From Dendrophyllia cribrosa (taxonomy: Eukaryota > Cnidaria > Anthozoa > Scleractinia > Dendrophylliidae), in NCBI GenBank assembly GCA_024195265.1, contig JAJLRJ010000005.1, forward strand, positions 28,871,473 through 28,935,472: DNA of 64,000 nucleotides, in the 5' to 3' direction. Of this stretch, positions 48,436-59,224 are shown piece by piece. Position 1 is the first letter of the stretch. Each line of letters begins with the position of its first letter. Under the pieces are notes generated by a model that saw only the letters and a program-made list of their open reading frames with translations, searched no databases and was not told the origin of the DNA. The position numbers and the translations under genes are program-made.

Positions 48436-48760
48436 GTGTTATGTAGTAGTTAGCGCGTTGGACTTCAGATCTGAAGGTCTGTGGTTCAATGCCTGGTCTC
48501 GGCCGTCGTGTTGTTTCCTTAGCCAAGAAACTTTACTCCACATTGTCTCTCTCCACCCAGGTGTATAAATGGGTACCGGCGCGAAATGCTGGGGGACACC
48601 CTGTGATAGACTAGCATCCCATCCAGGGGGGGATAACAATATTCTTAGTTGCTTCATGCAACAGAAACCGGGTTAAGTTCCGGCCGTGTGGGCCAACTGT
48701 GGCTCGTGTGGGTCACCTGTGGCTCGTGTGGGCTACCTGTGACTCGTAATTGACTTTACC
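48430..48760 (+). mobile_element. tRNA-derived SINE
   Basis: The 5' part reads like a tRNA: TAGTTAGCGCGTTGG (box A-like), a stem around CTTCAGATCTGAAG, and GGTTCAATGCC (box B-like). The body follows with CTCCACCCAGGTGTATAAAT, GGGTACCGGC, ATGCTGGGGG and CTAGCATCCCATCCAGG, a SINE body I associate with coral genomes (recollection, not searched). The tail holds three 21-bp units around CTGTGGCTCGTGTGGG. Confidence 0.75.
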
Positions 48761-49580
48761 TCAGTATGCTCCCAACATTATTTTGTTTTGGCCTGGGATG
48801 TATTTTTTGAAATCGAGATTTCACATGGAAGGAATTTGTTGGAAAGTGATGTAAAACTCGCGAAAAGCTAGTGGTCTGAACTAAAAATGTAAGTGAGCTA
48901 TAATCGAAACATGTTCGTACCTTCCTCAATCGTTAATCTTCGGAAACGTCAAAATGACCTTCGGATAAATAGTTATGCAATGCTTTATCGTGCTGTACCA
49001 TAAAATATCCCACTCGTAACTTGACTTTTTTCTTTCTACAATCTCAGCCAAAACTGTTGAGACACTTGCTCAAATTCCACAGTACGTTCACTAAGGGAAC
49101 ATATTTCGCACTTCTTCCTCCCCTCCCCCCTCCAAGCAATGATGTTTGCGGTGGGCTTTTCTCTACAAACATTTCTGCAGACAAAGAGACAACATTGGTG
49201 ATGGGGGGGAGGGGGGTGTAGGGGAGGGGGGCGAGTAGGGAGTGGGGGAGTGCATGATTTTCAAGTGGGTAAGTTATACGTCTTAAAATGAGTGACACTG
49301 AGTATGAAGAAAATCCAAGGCTCGTGTGTATACCAAGAAAAATCAAGACACTCGTGGAATATTTCACGGTATACAACTCGAATCCGTTACATATCTAGTA
49401 TGTATATGTTTCCACAGTGCAGATGACAATGTCGCTCAAGGAGGCTACACAGAGAAATTCAAGACCTGGATAATTATTTACCACAATGGAACAAGCGACT
49501 GGAATTCACCTGTCTCCTTTAAAAGCACGTGCAACTTTAACGTCACGTGTTTTCCGTACGACAAGCATCGTTGTCAACTG

Positions 49581-50289
49581 GATAGAGTCTACCTGCTGTA
49601 GCTCAGAAGGAGGTCGGACACCTTATTGAGAATTATTTAACGTAATGTCGACACTTAATAAATTTTTAAGTAATGGTCCTGGTAAGAAGTAGGCAACCTA
49701 ACGGCAGGGAATGCAAAAAGATGTTAATTGTGATATTGTTGAAACCGTCCACCTCATTGGCTAAAACGTGAAAATCTACCATAACTTAACCAGGTAGTAC
49801 ATTTATTTCTCTCTAGTTTACTAATTGATTCCCTTTTAGTGAAAACTATTCTGAGTTTTAATGCAACCAAAATTCTATGTGGGAAACATGTAAAATTAGA
49901 AGCCTTTCTTGGCCATTGTTTGAAGTTTCACGACTGGATGAAATCTTGTAGCACAAAAGAAACATCACTTTAAAATAATGTTGCAGTACATTTTATTTAA
50001 AAAACATGTTGTCCATAGGTTGATGCATTCTCAGTAAAAAAAACCTAAACGATCTTATGTGGGGAAAGTGAAATGCCACGGAACAATAGAGCATTGCATA
50101 CTTCTTACACGCATCTAAAATCCCCATTCAGGATTGCACCTGTGACCGCCTCAGCCAGGCTTAGGCTTACATAGCCTACCGTACCAGAGTACCACCTAGC
50201 TTCTCGGGTTGTTTAGGCCTAAATTAAACTATATAAACTGCTAACCCCAACCTCAACTGAAAGCTAACCAGTTACTCCATTATATATTC

Positions 50290-50326
<37 letters not shown>

Positions 50327-50395
50327 CCTTTATTAATAATGAGTGTTCATTAAGGTGTCCGACCTCCTTCTCAGCTATAGCATTTAGACTCTACC
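49581..50395. mobile_element. 815-bp MITE disrupting the receptor pseudogene exon
   Basis: The end GATAGAGTCTACCTGCTGTA (then GCTCAGAAGGAGGTCGGACA) matches the inverse of the other end (TGTCCGACCTCCTTCTCAGC, then TAGACTCTACC). TGTCAACTG is present on both sides (49572-49580, 50396-50404), a 9-bp target duplication. Removing one copy rejoins the exon across CQL and IFGSL. Mutator-like elements make 9-bp duplications. No open frame of note; an (AAT)n array lies near its right end. Confidence 0.9.
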
Positions 50396-50705
50396 TGTCA
50401 ACTGATATTTGGTTCGTTGACGTCAGACATATCGCTTATTGACAAGAAACAATAGAAAGGCGAATGGGAATAGACAAAGAACACGAACATTCAGAGGGAA
50501 CAAAAGAAAATAAAGAAGACGATGAATTTGGTAAGTAAACGCTTTTGTGTTTAAAAGTATCAAAAGTATGACCATTTTGATAAAAGATATTGAGCAATAC
50601 TTTTTTTCAACTATGCATGTGGCGCGCTTTACGTTTGTTTTCATGAAACCGAATTACTCAGACATATATGCATGCGACTCATATGTGATCGGGGTTGGCT
50701 ATTCT

Positions 50706-50770
50706 GCGAGTTGCGAGTTGCGAGTTGCGAGTTGCGAGTTGCGAGTTGCGAGTTGCGAGTTGCGAGTTGC
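50706..50770 (+). repeat. (GCGAGTT)n heptamer array
   Basis: About nine uninterrupted copies of GCGAGTT. The same heptamer appears on the opposite strand at 51609-51813. Frames reading ELRVASC across it are artefacts. Confidence 0.95.
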
Positions 50771-50848
50771 CTGTGTGCAAAGACCTCAAAAATATATCAA
50801 ATGTTTCAGAACCAAGATAAGCCTTGACCTGAAACTTTTGTTTGCATA

Positions 50849-51240
50849 GTTGGGAGGGGATTTGACGAGATTCCATGCCCTTCCCTGGGGCAGGCATTTG
50901 ACATAGAGATGGTCCCGGGAGCGGGCAATTTGACTCTTACAGAATTATCAATTTCTTTTTTAATAGTTTGCAAGTTGCCTCATGGTTTCCAAAGGCTTTC
51001 CTTGCAAACACAAAAGAATAAATTTGGGAAAATAATCTCTTTTTATGTTGCTGTTTTGCTAAAAAAACAAATGCTCAAATACCAAACTATCCTGCTCAAT
51101 TTGATACATTTCGCGTTGCCCGGAGTGCGGAAATTTGACTTTATTTGACAATTTTTCGTTGCCCCAGGCTCGGGCATTTGACCAATTTTTAGGCGGTTGG
51201 AATCAAAGCCCCACCCTATGCCCGCACCCCCTCCCAGGCT
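50849..51240. mobile_element. Possible MITE with TGGGAGGGG ends
   Basis: The left TTGGGAGGGGATTTGACGAG and the inverse of the right end (GCCTGGGAGGGGGTGCGGGC) are loosely matched, and GGGCATTTGAC-type motifs repeat inside. Not a clean pair of ends. Confidence 0.35.
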
Positions 51241-51608
51241 TTACGTTGATAGGTGCGTAAGCAATATCAGTATGTGAGACATGCGAGTCCTTGAAACAAA
51301 TACTTGATACCCTAGCTACTTTGTACTGCATTTTAACAGTTGGACACAATGCGCTGCCAATAGACCACATCTTTGTTTAAATATATTTTTATTGTAGTGA
51401 AGATACTGTAGGTTTTGGACCGTAATTAATACATCATTTCATCATTCAAGTCTGCATACTTTTATTTAGTTGAAATCGATGGGAAATGCAGTGTGAGTGT
51501 GTGTGTCTACTGGTAACACATTAATGCATGTTTCTAATTTGTAGATTTGTTCACTGCCTCCAAATTTTTTTGGGTTGGAAACTGAAACAAGAATAAAGCT
51601 AAAAAAAT

Positions 51609-51813
51609 CAACTCGCAACTCGCAACTCTCAACTCGCAACTCGCAACTCGCAACTCTCAACTCGCAACTCGCAACTCGCAACTCGCAACTCGCAACTCGC
51701 AACTCGCAACTCGCAACTCGCAACTCGCAACTCGCAACTCGCAACTCGCAACTCGCAACTCGCAACTCGCAACTCGCAACTCGCAACTCGCAATTCGCAA
51801 CTCGCAACTCGCA
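51609..51813 (-). repeat. (GCGAGTT)n heptamer array, opposite strand
   Basis: About 29 units of AACTCGC (inverse complement of GCGAGTT), with a few AACTCTC and AATTCGC variants near the edges. The central block is perfect over many units. Confidence 0.95.
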
Positions 51814-52012
51814 GATTAGACGACCTCTATGTGATCCATATACACCGAATGCAAATATGGCCGTCAGGCAATTTTTTGTTTGGCCACGTTTTCAGAGCAA
51901 TTAATGACATCATGTAAACAAGTGCTGCTAAGTGTACAAATAAAACGACAGATTCTTTCTAATTAAGCTCAATAAGTTCCAAGACTTCAAGCTTTACTGT
52001 GAGCAATTTTCC

Positions 52013-52096
52013 AATCGTTAGTACAATAGGCCATTTACACGATTGTAGTCAATAATGACGTCATCGTGCAAAAGGCCTATTGTATTAACGACTATC
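52013..52096. mobile_element. Short foldback around CAATAGGCC
   Basis: The left arm ATCGTTAGTACAATAGGCC and the right arm GGCCTATTGTATTAACGACT pair imperfectly. An inner CACGAT/ATCGTG pair encloses TGACGTCA. Confidence 0.65.
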
Positions 52097-52555
52097 GGTG
52101 ATTCCCAAGTGGCAAATAATCCCAGAATGCGGCAACTTTGCATAATTTACGAAACACGAGGGGTTTACAAAGCATTTAGAAAATAGAAGGCGTGAAGTAG
52201 CAAACTTGACGACCTAAATTTGCCGAGTTTCGTCGAGACTATACACATGAAACTAGGGAAGGCCGTTTGTACATATATTGAATGTTATCATACTTAAAAA
52301 TACCAGAAAACAAATCGGTAGTTTTTTCACGAGACGAACAAACTTGAATTTCTTGAAAATCATAAATTACGCACTATAAACGTCTTGTTCTTTCTTTGCT
52401 TACAGTTTTTGTCACCAAGAGACATTTACAAATTCACCGAAAATTTGACAGAATCATATTTTTGGAGAAAATTATTAGTTACTTTTGCCAGTCACTTTAA
52501 ACTTTGCCAGTCTTTATATTTTGTTTACTTCCATATCTATACCCACAAGGCAATC

Positions 52556-53237
52556 ATCGACGGCTGTCTTTTCTTTTTCAAGCGTTGTTTTCAAGCTTTT
52601 ACATTGTTTGAAAAAAATAACTGTCAATGTAGAAAAGGAAACCAAGCCCTGAAGTTTTTATCTTAAGCATTTTTTATTTAAAAAACAAAACAACAAAATC
52701 ACAGAAAACGTGTAAAAAAATGTTTTAACACCTTTTGTATTCTGGTAAATCTTCTGGTAAACCTTTTGAATAATAAAGTAAATTCTAATAATATAATCTG
52801 GTAAATATTCTAGTAAACTTTTTGAATCTTCATATATCGGAAGCCTGTCGTTCAAAGTTATGTGTAAACATTCAGGGGCGGCTGTTTTTTTTTTTTTCAA
52901 GCGTTGTTTTCAAGCTTTTACATTGTTTGAAAAATAACTGTCAATGTAGAAAAGGAAACCAAGCCCTGAAGTTTTTATCTTAAGCATTTTTTATTTAAAA
53001 TCAAAACAACAAAATCGCAGAAAAACGTGTAAAAAAATGTTTTAACACCTTTTGTATTCTGGTAAATATGGAAAATGTAAATTACTGGAAAGATAATAAA
53101 AAGGAAAAACTGGTTTAGAAAAAGTTTTAACATATTTTCGTTTGGACAATTATTTGCTATCCAGTCAGCTGACGGCTTTTATTCTTTTGAATCTTCATAT
53201 ATCGGAAGCCTGTCGTTCAAAGTTATGTGTAAACATT
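52556..53237 (+). repeat. Tandem duplication, units of about 315 and 360 bp
   Basis: Both units contain CAAGCGTTGTTTTCAAGCTT, ATAACTGTCAATGTAGAAAA, CCAAGCCCTGAAGTTTTTAT and later CATATATCGGAAGCCTGTCG with GTTATGTGTAAACATT, in the same order. The units differ by small indels and a middle segment. Confidence 0.85.
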
Positions 53238-53675
53238 GGGTGCCGGATATTGCCTTTTCCACTTTAATCTCTTGGAATAGATTGGTTGACAGTTTTGTCA
53301 TCTTACAGATATATAAGATTTAGTTAGAGCCGAAAAGCGGGTGAAGCGGTCTAGCGTCCTTAACTAGGCAAATAATCAATGAACAGAGTAATTTCCCAAG
53401 AACGATTTTTCTTGTTCCTTTTACTGAATTAGAAGAAAAAAGAAGGCGGTGCAACTTGTTGGCGTGCCACAGCCGGTAAGTCACAATTACCCCATAACAA
53501 TTTCGAAATGTCCAAAAATGATTGGTTCAGTAAAATTCGATTTTTTTGCCGGCACACGTGTGTTGGGTGACACTCTAAGCATTGCAAAACCTCGGAAGTA
53601 ATGACAATGATGTTGCAAACTTTGCAGTAGTAAGCCATATCGCCAGTTGTATTTCTAGGAGGGCTAACAGGGACC

Positions 53676-53898
53676 TTTAGATTTGAGTACGAGTACGAGA
53701 TTGAGTACGAGTACGACTTTCGAATTTCAAACAAGCCACGTCCCCAGAACTGTCGGTCCTTTCTGTCAGGCTGAACAGTGGATAAGATGGCTCTAGGAAT
53801 GAGAATGTTGTGATAAGTGATAATCTAAAGCACGCGAGCTAGGTTTGAAAAGTCGTACTCGTATTCAATCTCGTATTCGTAGTCCGATCTAAAAATCC
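53676..53898. mobile_element. Foldback with GAGTACGAGTACGAGATTGA arms
   Basis: The left arm TTTAGATTTGAGTACGAGTA (then CGAGATTGAGTACGAGTACG) is mirrored by the right arm (CGTACTCGTATTCAATCTCG, then GATCTAAAAAT). About 223 bp. A Cys-containing minus-strand frame next to it (53429-53734) has no convincing family. Confidence 0.75.
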
Positions 53899-54341
53899 TA
53901 TTATTAAATAGAGCAATCGCTTGACAATATTTAGGTGTCAGTTTAGTTTTAGGTGCTATTACTTCGCCTTGTCCTCTTTGAATATAAAATACAAAACTAA
54001 TAAAGATCTATTGTCAAGTCTTATCCGCTGATGCTCACATGTACTTTTCACGTCTGAAATTCACCTGTGTTTGGATCACATAAAAGCAACAGGCGCTCGT
54101 TTTTTCAGTCCTTTGTAAAGTGCTAAATAAATCACTTTTACATGAGAAGGAGTATTCTCGAATTCAAATCCCATAGCCGGTGAAAAAATAAGACTCGAAC
54201 TGGTTTGTAAGAAAACGAGAAACAGACTACTGCACGGTAAATAACTGCTTGATATCTTCCATTATAGTCAATAGTACCACAAACGTCCGGCGGGGTTGCG
54301 AATTTGTCAATTTTGCTGTCAATTGCACTGGCACTTCGACA
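53899..54341. other. No gene seen
   Basis: Unique-looking sequence between the foldback and the duplicated block. A possible acceptor (CTTCCATTATAG) near 54264 opens a short frame with no known domain. Confidence 0.4.
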
Positions 54342-55712
54342 ACTTCGGAGACACCGAATTTCCTAAACTTCAAAATTGCTTTGTGCTGTGAGCGAAGAGA
54401 ATACAATAATATTTTTAGCTTTAAGAAACACTTTCTTCCTTGAACCGATATGAGAAGTTAAATCCTAAATTAGCGCTTTTATGTGCAAACTTAGGCTTGT
54501 ACGCAAACAGTTGAGATTTTGCAAAAATGATCCACAGTTTTGAAATTATCGTGTTAGCTTCGGAATCTGCAACAAAGTAAATCCAATTTTAAACAGCTTC
54601 ATTGGCTCCTGAGGTAATGAAAACTTCTGATTCATTTGGCCGAATTGAGAAATGTTGTTGACATGCCAAGCTTGTCAGTCTCCTCACTGGCGAATTTTCC
54701 AACAGGCAAGGCGCGGTATCTGATAGAGGTGTCAAATCGAATGTAACGGCGTCAAAATAGCTATCCACCTTAGGCCTTGAAACCACTTGACTAGCTTTAG
54801 GATTCAAGGTTTGAGTGAGGAAGGAGCTCTCAAACACTTCTTTCAACTTTATAGGAAGCCTTTGTTTGCACTGCAGACCTACAAATCTCCGGCAGAATAT
54901 GAATAGTAAAACACTTTCTGATCATTTCTCACCGAAATACTCTACATCAAGAGAATACAACCCTTTGCATACCTTTATTTAAAAAAGGAAAGAAATTGTT
55001 GGATATTGACTATATTGGACTTTACTTTATAATAGATGTCGGTACAGTATTATTAATTTCTTAATCGGAATTTTTTCATATTTTTCCTTAGAAAATCAAA
55101 TATTAGCAACTTTTGTTTACAAAATATATCTTTGACGGCCGAATTAAAAGTAATTTCAGGTTGTTTGTTTTCCATAGAAGAATTACAAATTATTTCCAAA
55201 CTAATTCAGTAGTTAGAAGGCTTTGAGTTAAGTTGTTCTTTGTTTTAGAGCTATGGTGCCACAAACTGCTAACCATAGTTCTTAAAATGCTAGTAAGTCC
55301 AGTTTTTCATTGTAACTTAAAATCCCAACCCAGTTGAATATCTCAAGTTTACACCTGCTGACTTTGGCATGATTTCATTTTCTAGCGGTTCATTACGAAA
55401 TTAATTAAACCGCTGATAAAGATGCAGTGAACTTAGACTTGTTATATAAATGACGGATTAAAAGTCTTAAAAGATCTTCGTGACCAAAATGATTACTTCT
55501 CCGTCGATACCTACCAAAAAAAAGTTCCAAAATCTAGAAAGCTACATGCTTGTTAAAATTAATTTTAAATGACGTAAGTGCCAAGTTTAAAAAATATACA
55601 ATTGTTTTAATTTCTAAATATTCAAACATTTGTACTGCTCTTACGATAAGTCAATAGTTAGGCCCGAAACGTAATTATATTATTTTCCTATTTATACAAC
55701 ACAAAACTCAGT
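54342..55712 (+). repeat. Duplicated block, copy 1
   Basis: Starting at GAGACACCGAATTTCC, this block of at least 1.37 kb is repeated in the same orientation at 62461 to the window end with only scattered changes. A minus-strand frame at 54589-54846 is broken by indels in the other copy, so it is probably non-coding. The right limit is unknown because copy 2 runs out of the window. Confidence 0.85.
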
Positions 55713-56019
55713 CAACCCGCAATACACTCCCTGATGTCTTTAGCTTGAAACGTGCTCTATTTTTTTTTCAGATAGCTTTGTGGCTTTAGTGGTTGCAAAA
55801 CTGACTTCTAAGGCACTTCGACTTATATTCGCCTATTTTTCGTTGTATTCATAATTATATACATTTGTTTTCACAGCTTAGTTTTGACCATAAAGAAGTG
55901 ATTGCATTGCGCAACAAACAAAGTGAATACATTCGAAAGAAAACGTTGGTGGTCATCTTGTAAGCAGCAAGACACATATCCTGAACTGGAAATAACAACC
56001 AAGGTATTTGCAGACGAGG

Positions 56020-57186
56020 ATGGATAACACAACTGCCTTCCCATCTCGGCAAAATTTGCCACCACCTCCAGAAGTTACATCTCTCATCGAAGCAGTCGAG
56101 ATGGCCAATCTGCTATCAGGAATTTATCTCTCACTCACTGCGATTATTACATTAATTGGTAATGGTCTCCTCCTACTGGCAATCATTAAAGATCCATTCA
56201 AATCGTTCAGGACACCCACCACGCTTTTTGTAGTGGGTCTTGCATTGGCCGATTTTCTCACTGGTCTCATAGTGGAGCCTTTGACGGCGTTCCTCAACAT
56301 TGCATTTTATTTGAATCTCTTTAAGAGCGATGATCCAGCCATGATAAAATTGTTAAAGAACTGCATCGATGTTAATAGTCAAATATCTTTCATCACCATG
56401 AATGCGTCATTTCTGACCCTCCTTGCCTTAACATTTTCCCAGTACGTCGCAATATCGTTCCCGCACAAACACCGCATGATTGTCACTCGCCGAAATGCCA
56501 CCATCGCTCTAGCTGCAATTGTAATTTACCCCGTTCTTTTCTCGTTTCTTCCGAAATTCAACATTCCTTTTAAAATGAAGCTGCAGGAAATAGACGTTCA
56601 TTTGAATGCCAACGTTGTCATGATTCTTCTTATTTTGTTGTATGTGCTGCTCTATCGAGCTTACCGCGTCCATCTAAAAAGGGTGAGTAGTTTGGACGAA
56701 AACGATGCCGCCCGCAGGCGAAGGAAGGAGCAGCAACGCGAATTCACCGCCGCGAATTTACTCCTAGTAACCTTTCTTCTCCTCTTTACCCTGCCTACCA
56801 TGGTCTTATGGCATCTTAAGCTTTACAAGTATTACGACCGGCGTTCGCTATCTCCCAGCCAGAATTTAAGACTCGCGCTTGCAGACGCGTACATTTTCGA
56901 TGTACTCGTTGTGAAGTTCGCTCTGGATCCATGCATCTACGCATGGAGACTCTCTAAGTACCGCCAGGCAATCAGTAATATTATCAAGTGTGGTCGTACT
57001 GGTCATAACATCGAAGGAAATCCCTCGTCGCGTACAATTTCCACATTTGCAGCAGGAGAAAACCGATATCTATCCGCCCGGACAGGCTCCGCCATTGCAA
57101 TTCCGCTTAACAATTCGCCCCATCGTACAACCGTGGAGATAGCGAAAACCAAACAACAAAAGCAACAACAACAGAAACGACTGTAA
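56020..57186 (+). CDS. Class A (rhodopsin-like) GPCR, orphan
   Basis: Seven-transmembrane G-protein-coupled receptor of 388 aa in a single exon. The ATG at 56020 (MDNTTAF, with an N-glycosylation site at Asn3) is preferred over an in-frame TTG 12 bases upstream. TM1 about 32-56 has IGNGLLLLAI (Asn48); TM2 about 67-92 has LALAD (Asp78); TM3 holds Cys115 and ends SQY (140-142) in place of DRY; TM4 about 160-178 lacks the usual Trp; TM5 about 197-215; a basic third loop (ARRRRKEQQRE); TM6 has LLLFTLP without CWxP; TM7 has ALDPCIYAWR (DPxxY). The tail ends in a Gln/Lys-rich stretch. The ligand cannot be inferred. Cnidarian genomes hold many such intronless receptors, often named adenosine- or adrenergic-like by weak similarity. 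There is no Cys in extracellular loop 2 to pair with Cys115. Confidence 0.93.
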   Translation: MDNTTAFPSRQNLPPPPEVTSLIEAVEMANLLSGIYLSLTAIITLIGNGLLLLAIIKDPFKSFRTPTTLFVVGLALADFLTGLIVEPLTAFLNIAFYLNLFKSDDPAMIKLLKNCIDVNSQISFITMNASFLTLLALTFSQYVAISFPHKHRMIVTRRNATIALAAIVIYPVLFSFLPKFNIPFKMKLQEIDVHLNANVVMILLILLYVLLYRAYRVHLKRVSSLDENDAARRRRKEQQREFTAANLLLVTFLLLFTLPTMVLWHLKLYKYYDRRSLSPSQNLRLALADAYIFDVLVVKFALDPCIYAWRLSKYRQAISNIIKCGRTGHNIEGNPSSRTISTFAAGENRYLSARTGSAIAIPLNNSPHRTTVEIAKTKQQKQQQQKRL

Positions 57187-57361
57187 TGTGTAACTTCAAG
57201 TGTTTATTATAATTATATATGCTTGTAACTTAATTTGCTTTAAGGAGACTCGCTCGAAATGCAAAATGCGCTCATCTGTGACCTGGATGCAATTTCGTAA
57301 CGGCAAACTTTTGGTTGTAACTTCCTTGTTTTTTACTCTATTACAATAATTATTTTTGTAT

Positions 57362-57702
57362 CACAGGACGAAATAATGAATTTGCTAATCTTTAAGAGAA
57401 AATTAAATTTTACTTAAAGGTATCGAAAATCTTTAAGTTGAGACGTAAATACTCTTAAATGTATTAAAGTAAGTAAGTATCTTTAATATGTGTTCAAGAA
57501 CCTTTACGTTATCTTTAATTCAACTTTTCAACAACTTAAAGACCCTTAAAGGCAACTTAAATTGTTCATTACTTGCTTTAAGTGTTGTCCAGTAAAGGCT
57601 TATTTAAGTAATTTACGGTGCACTTAAAGATAGTCGAAATTGTTCTTTAAGTTTTCTTTAATGAACCTTTACTTGCACTTAAAGTCGTTATTTCGTCCTG
57701 TG
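57362..57702. mobile_element. Nested MITE, CACAGGACGAAATAA ends
   Basis: Left CACAGGACGAAATAA, right TTATTTCGTCCTGTG, with TAT on both sides (3-bp duplication). The interior is made of many CTTTAAG/CTTAAAG pieces in both orientations. The other arm of the host foldback shows the empty site. Confidence 0.85.
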
Positions 57703-58654
57703 TATCTCCTAGTTGAATGAAACGTAGATTATTAAATATGAACCGATTTTCTTCGAAATAAATACAGGAGCCAAAATCTGAATTTGCGCAAACCCCTCAT
57801 TTCATATTAAGTCCCTCGTAGAAAAAATTGGTCCGTTTTATTTGGCTCAAAATTTGCAAATCGACTTCCTTTGATGTAGTCGAGAATGGCCAAGTTACAA
57901 AAAAATCGTCGGAACAGAAACGCTGCAACAGAAATGCCGTCAACTTAGGAGCTTATTTCCACCCGAGGTGAAATAAATATTTATTGCGCCTTAAAAATAA
58001 TAATTATGGACACTCAACACCAAGAATATGTCGTATAGGCATGCGTTATACCTTACAGCAAATTCGATTGCGAATGCTACAAACCATTAAAATTTACTGA
58101 CTCAGTCTTTAGACCAGCACACGTGGCGAAAACGCGCTAAATATGTAATATTGCTCTCCTCTTAACTTTACCGAGATTATATATTATTTTGCTCCTAAAA
58201 CATATAACGACAAGAAACTGGTAGTATTGGTCACTCTAAGTGTTTTCCTTGTTGATGAACAACTTGTTGAAACTGCGGCATTCGCGCTATGGTCTTGCAC
58301 GCAGATTTTAGGCTTCGTCTTACGAATGGTAATGAAATTTGACAATTCGTCAGGGGGGACCAAATTGACTTTACAGTATGCTTGACATACAATTGGCGAA
58401 TGCTGTGTTACCCCCTGAGAATTGTCAAATTTAATTACCATTCGTTAACAACGAAGCCTAAAATCTGCGTAAGTTCGTAAGTTTCAACAATACTACCAGT
58501 TTCCTGTCGTTATATGTTTTTAGGAGCAAATAATATATAATCTCGGTAAAATTAAGAGGAGAGCAATCTTACATATTTAGCGCGTTTTCGCCATGCGTGT
58601 AGGTCTAAAGACTGAGTCAGTAAATTTTAATGGTTTGTAGCATTCGCAATCAAA

Positions 58655-58789
58655 CGGGTTATGGCTCGTGTACGACGACTGTATTGTGATGTATTGTGTT
58701 AGGAAGTGTTAGGTTGTATTGTATTGTATTAGGTTGTGTTGTATTAGGTTTTATGACGTCATTCATGTCGTCGTACATGAGCCATGAGC
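58655..58789. mobile_element. Nested MITE, 8-bp TSD CAATCAAA
   Basis: The left end GGTTATGGCTCGTGTACGAC and the right end GTCGTACATGAGCCATGAGC are inverses. CAATCAAA is duplicated exactly (58647-58654, 58790-58797). An 8-bp duplication points to the hAT superfamily. The middle is a TTGTATTGTATTAGG-type repeat. Confidence 0.85.
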
Positions 58790-59224
58790 CAATCAAACTT
58801 GCTGTAAGGTATAACGCATGCTTATACAACATATTCTTGGTGTTGAGTGTCCATGATTAATAGTTTTCGAGGCGCAATAAATATTTATTTCACCTCGGGT
58901 GGAAGTAAGCTCCTAAGTTGACGGCATTTCTGTTGCAGCGTTTCTGTTCCGACGATTTTTTTGTAACTTGGCCACATTCTAGACTATATCAAAGGAAGTC
59001 GATTCGCAAATTTTGAGCCAAATAAAACGCACCAATTTTTTTCTTGGAGGGCCTCAATATGAAATGAGGGGTTTGCGCAAATCCAGATTTTGGCTCCAGT
59101 ATTTATTTTGAAGAAAATCGGTTCATATTTAATAATCCATGCTTCATTCAACTAGGAGATACAAAACGAATTATTGCAATAGAGTAAAAAACAAAGAAGT
59201 TATAACCAAAATTTTGCCGTTGCG

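Larger units (their letters stand above)
47452..50530 (+). pseudogene. Broken paralogue of the nicotinic-like subunit
   Basis: Two exons are recognisable. Exon A, 47452-47562 (acceptor TTCCAG, donor GTAAGT), reads RWNNFF, then WNPSDFGG and [11 protein letters not shown]. It is 111 bp where the family has 110; one T too many in an 8-T run shifts the frame. Exon B starts at 49428 (acceptor TTTCCACAG) in the right phase: ADDNVAQGGYTEKFKTW, FKSTCNFNVTCFPYDKHRCQ. It is then cut by an 815-bp element (49581-50395) and resumes at 50405 with IFGSLTSDISL, before a stop and frame change, and reaches a GTAAGT donor at 50531. No signal-peptide, early extracellular or TM1-TM4 exons are visible on either side. 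It runs divergently from the intact gene at 37618-46053. Loop A Tyr is kept, but the loop B Trp is Leu as in the neighbour. Dead by several independent lesions. Confidence 0.9.
57296..59224. mobile_element. Giant foldback element, about 0.8-kb arms, nested insertions
   Basis: The left arm begins AACGGCAAACTTTTGGTTGT and the right arm ends in the inverse (ATAACCAAAATTTTGCCGTT). Matching blocks run along both arms, e.g. CACCTCGGGTGGAA, TTCTGTTGCAGCGTTTCTGT and GACGGCATTTCTG. They meet at a short centre near 58385. Each arm carries a different insertion (57362-57702 and 58655-58789), recognised because the other arm lacks it. Open frames inside (58184-58441) come from the palindrome. Confidence 0.9.

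Noticed and set aside
51466..51904. Reading frames with repeated ELRVASC or NSQLATR units on both strands (also 50679-50897)
   Set aside because: Pure translation of the 7-bp array. The 7-mer gives all frames open because it lacks stop codons.
53429..53734. Cys-rich minus-strand frame (YYCKVCN, then QCLECHP)
   Set aside because: The cysteine spacing hints at a zinc-binding fold, but the frame runs through the repetitive arm of a foldback and has no supporting splice sites.
54589..54846. 85-codon minus-strand frame in the duplicated block
   Set aside because: The second copy of the block carries frame-breaking indels in this segment, so it is not conserved as coding.
58184..58441. 85-codon minus-strand frame
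   Set aside because: Spans the centre of the giant palindrome; the sequence is self-complementary and has no family resemblance.
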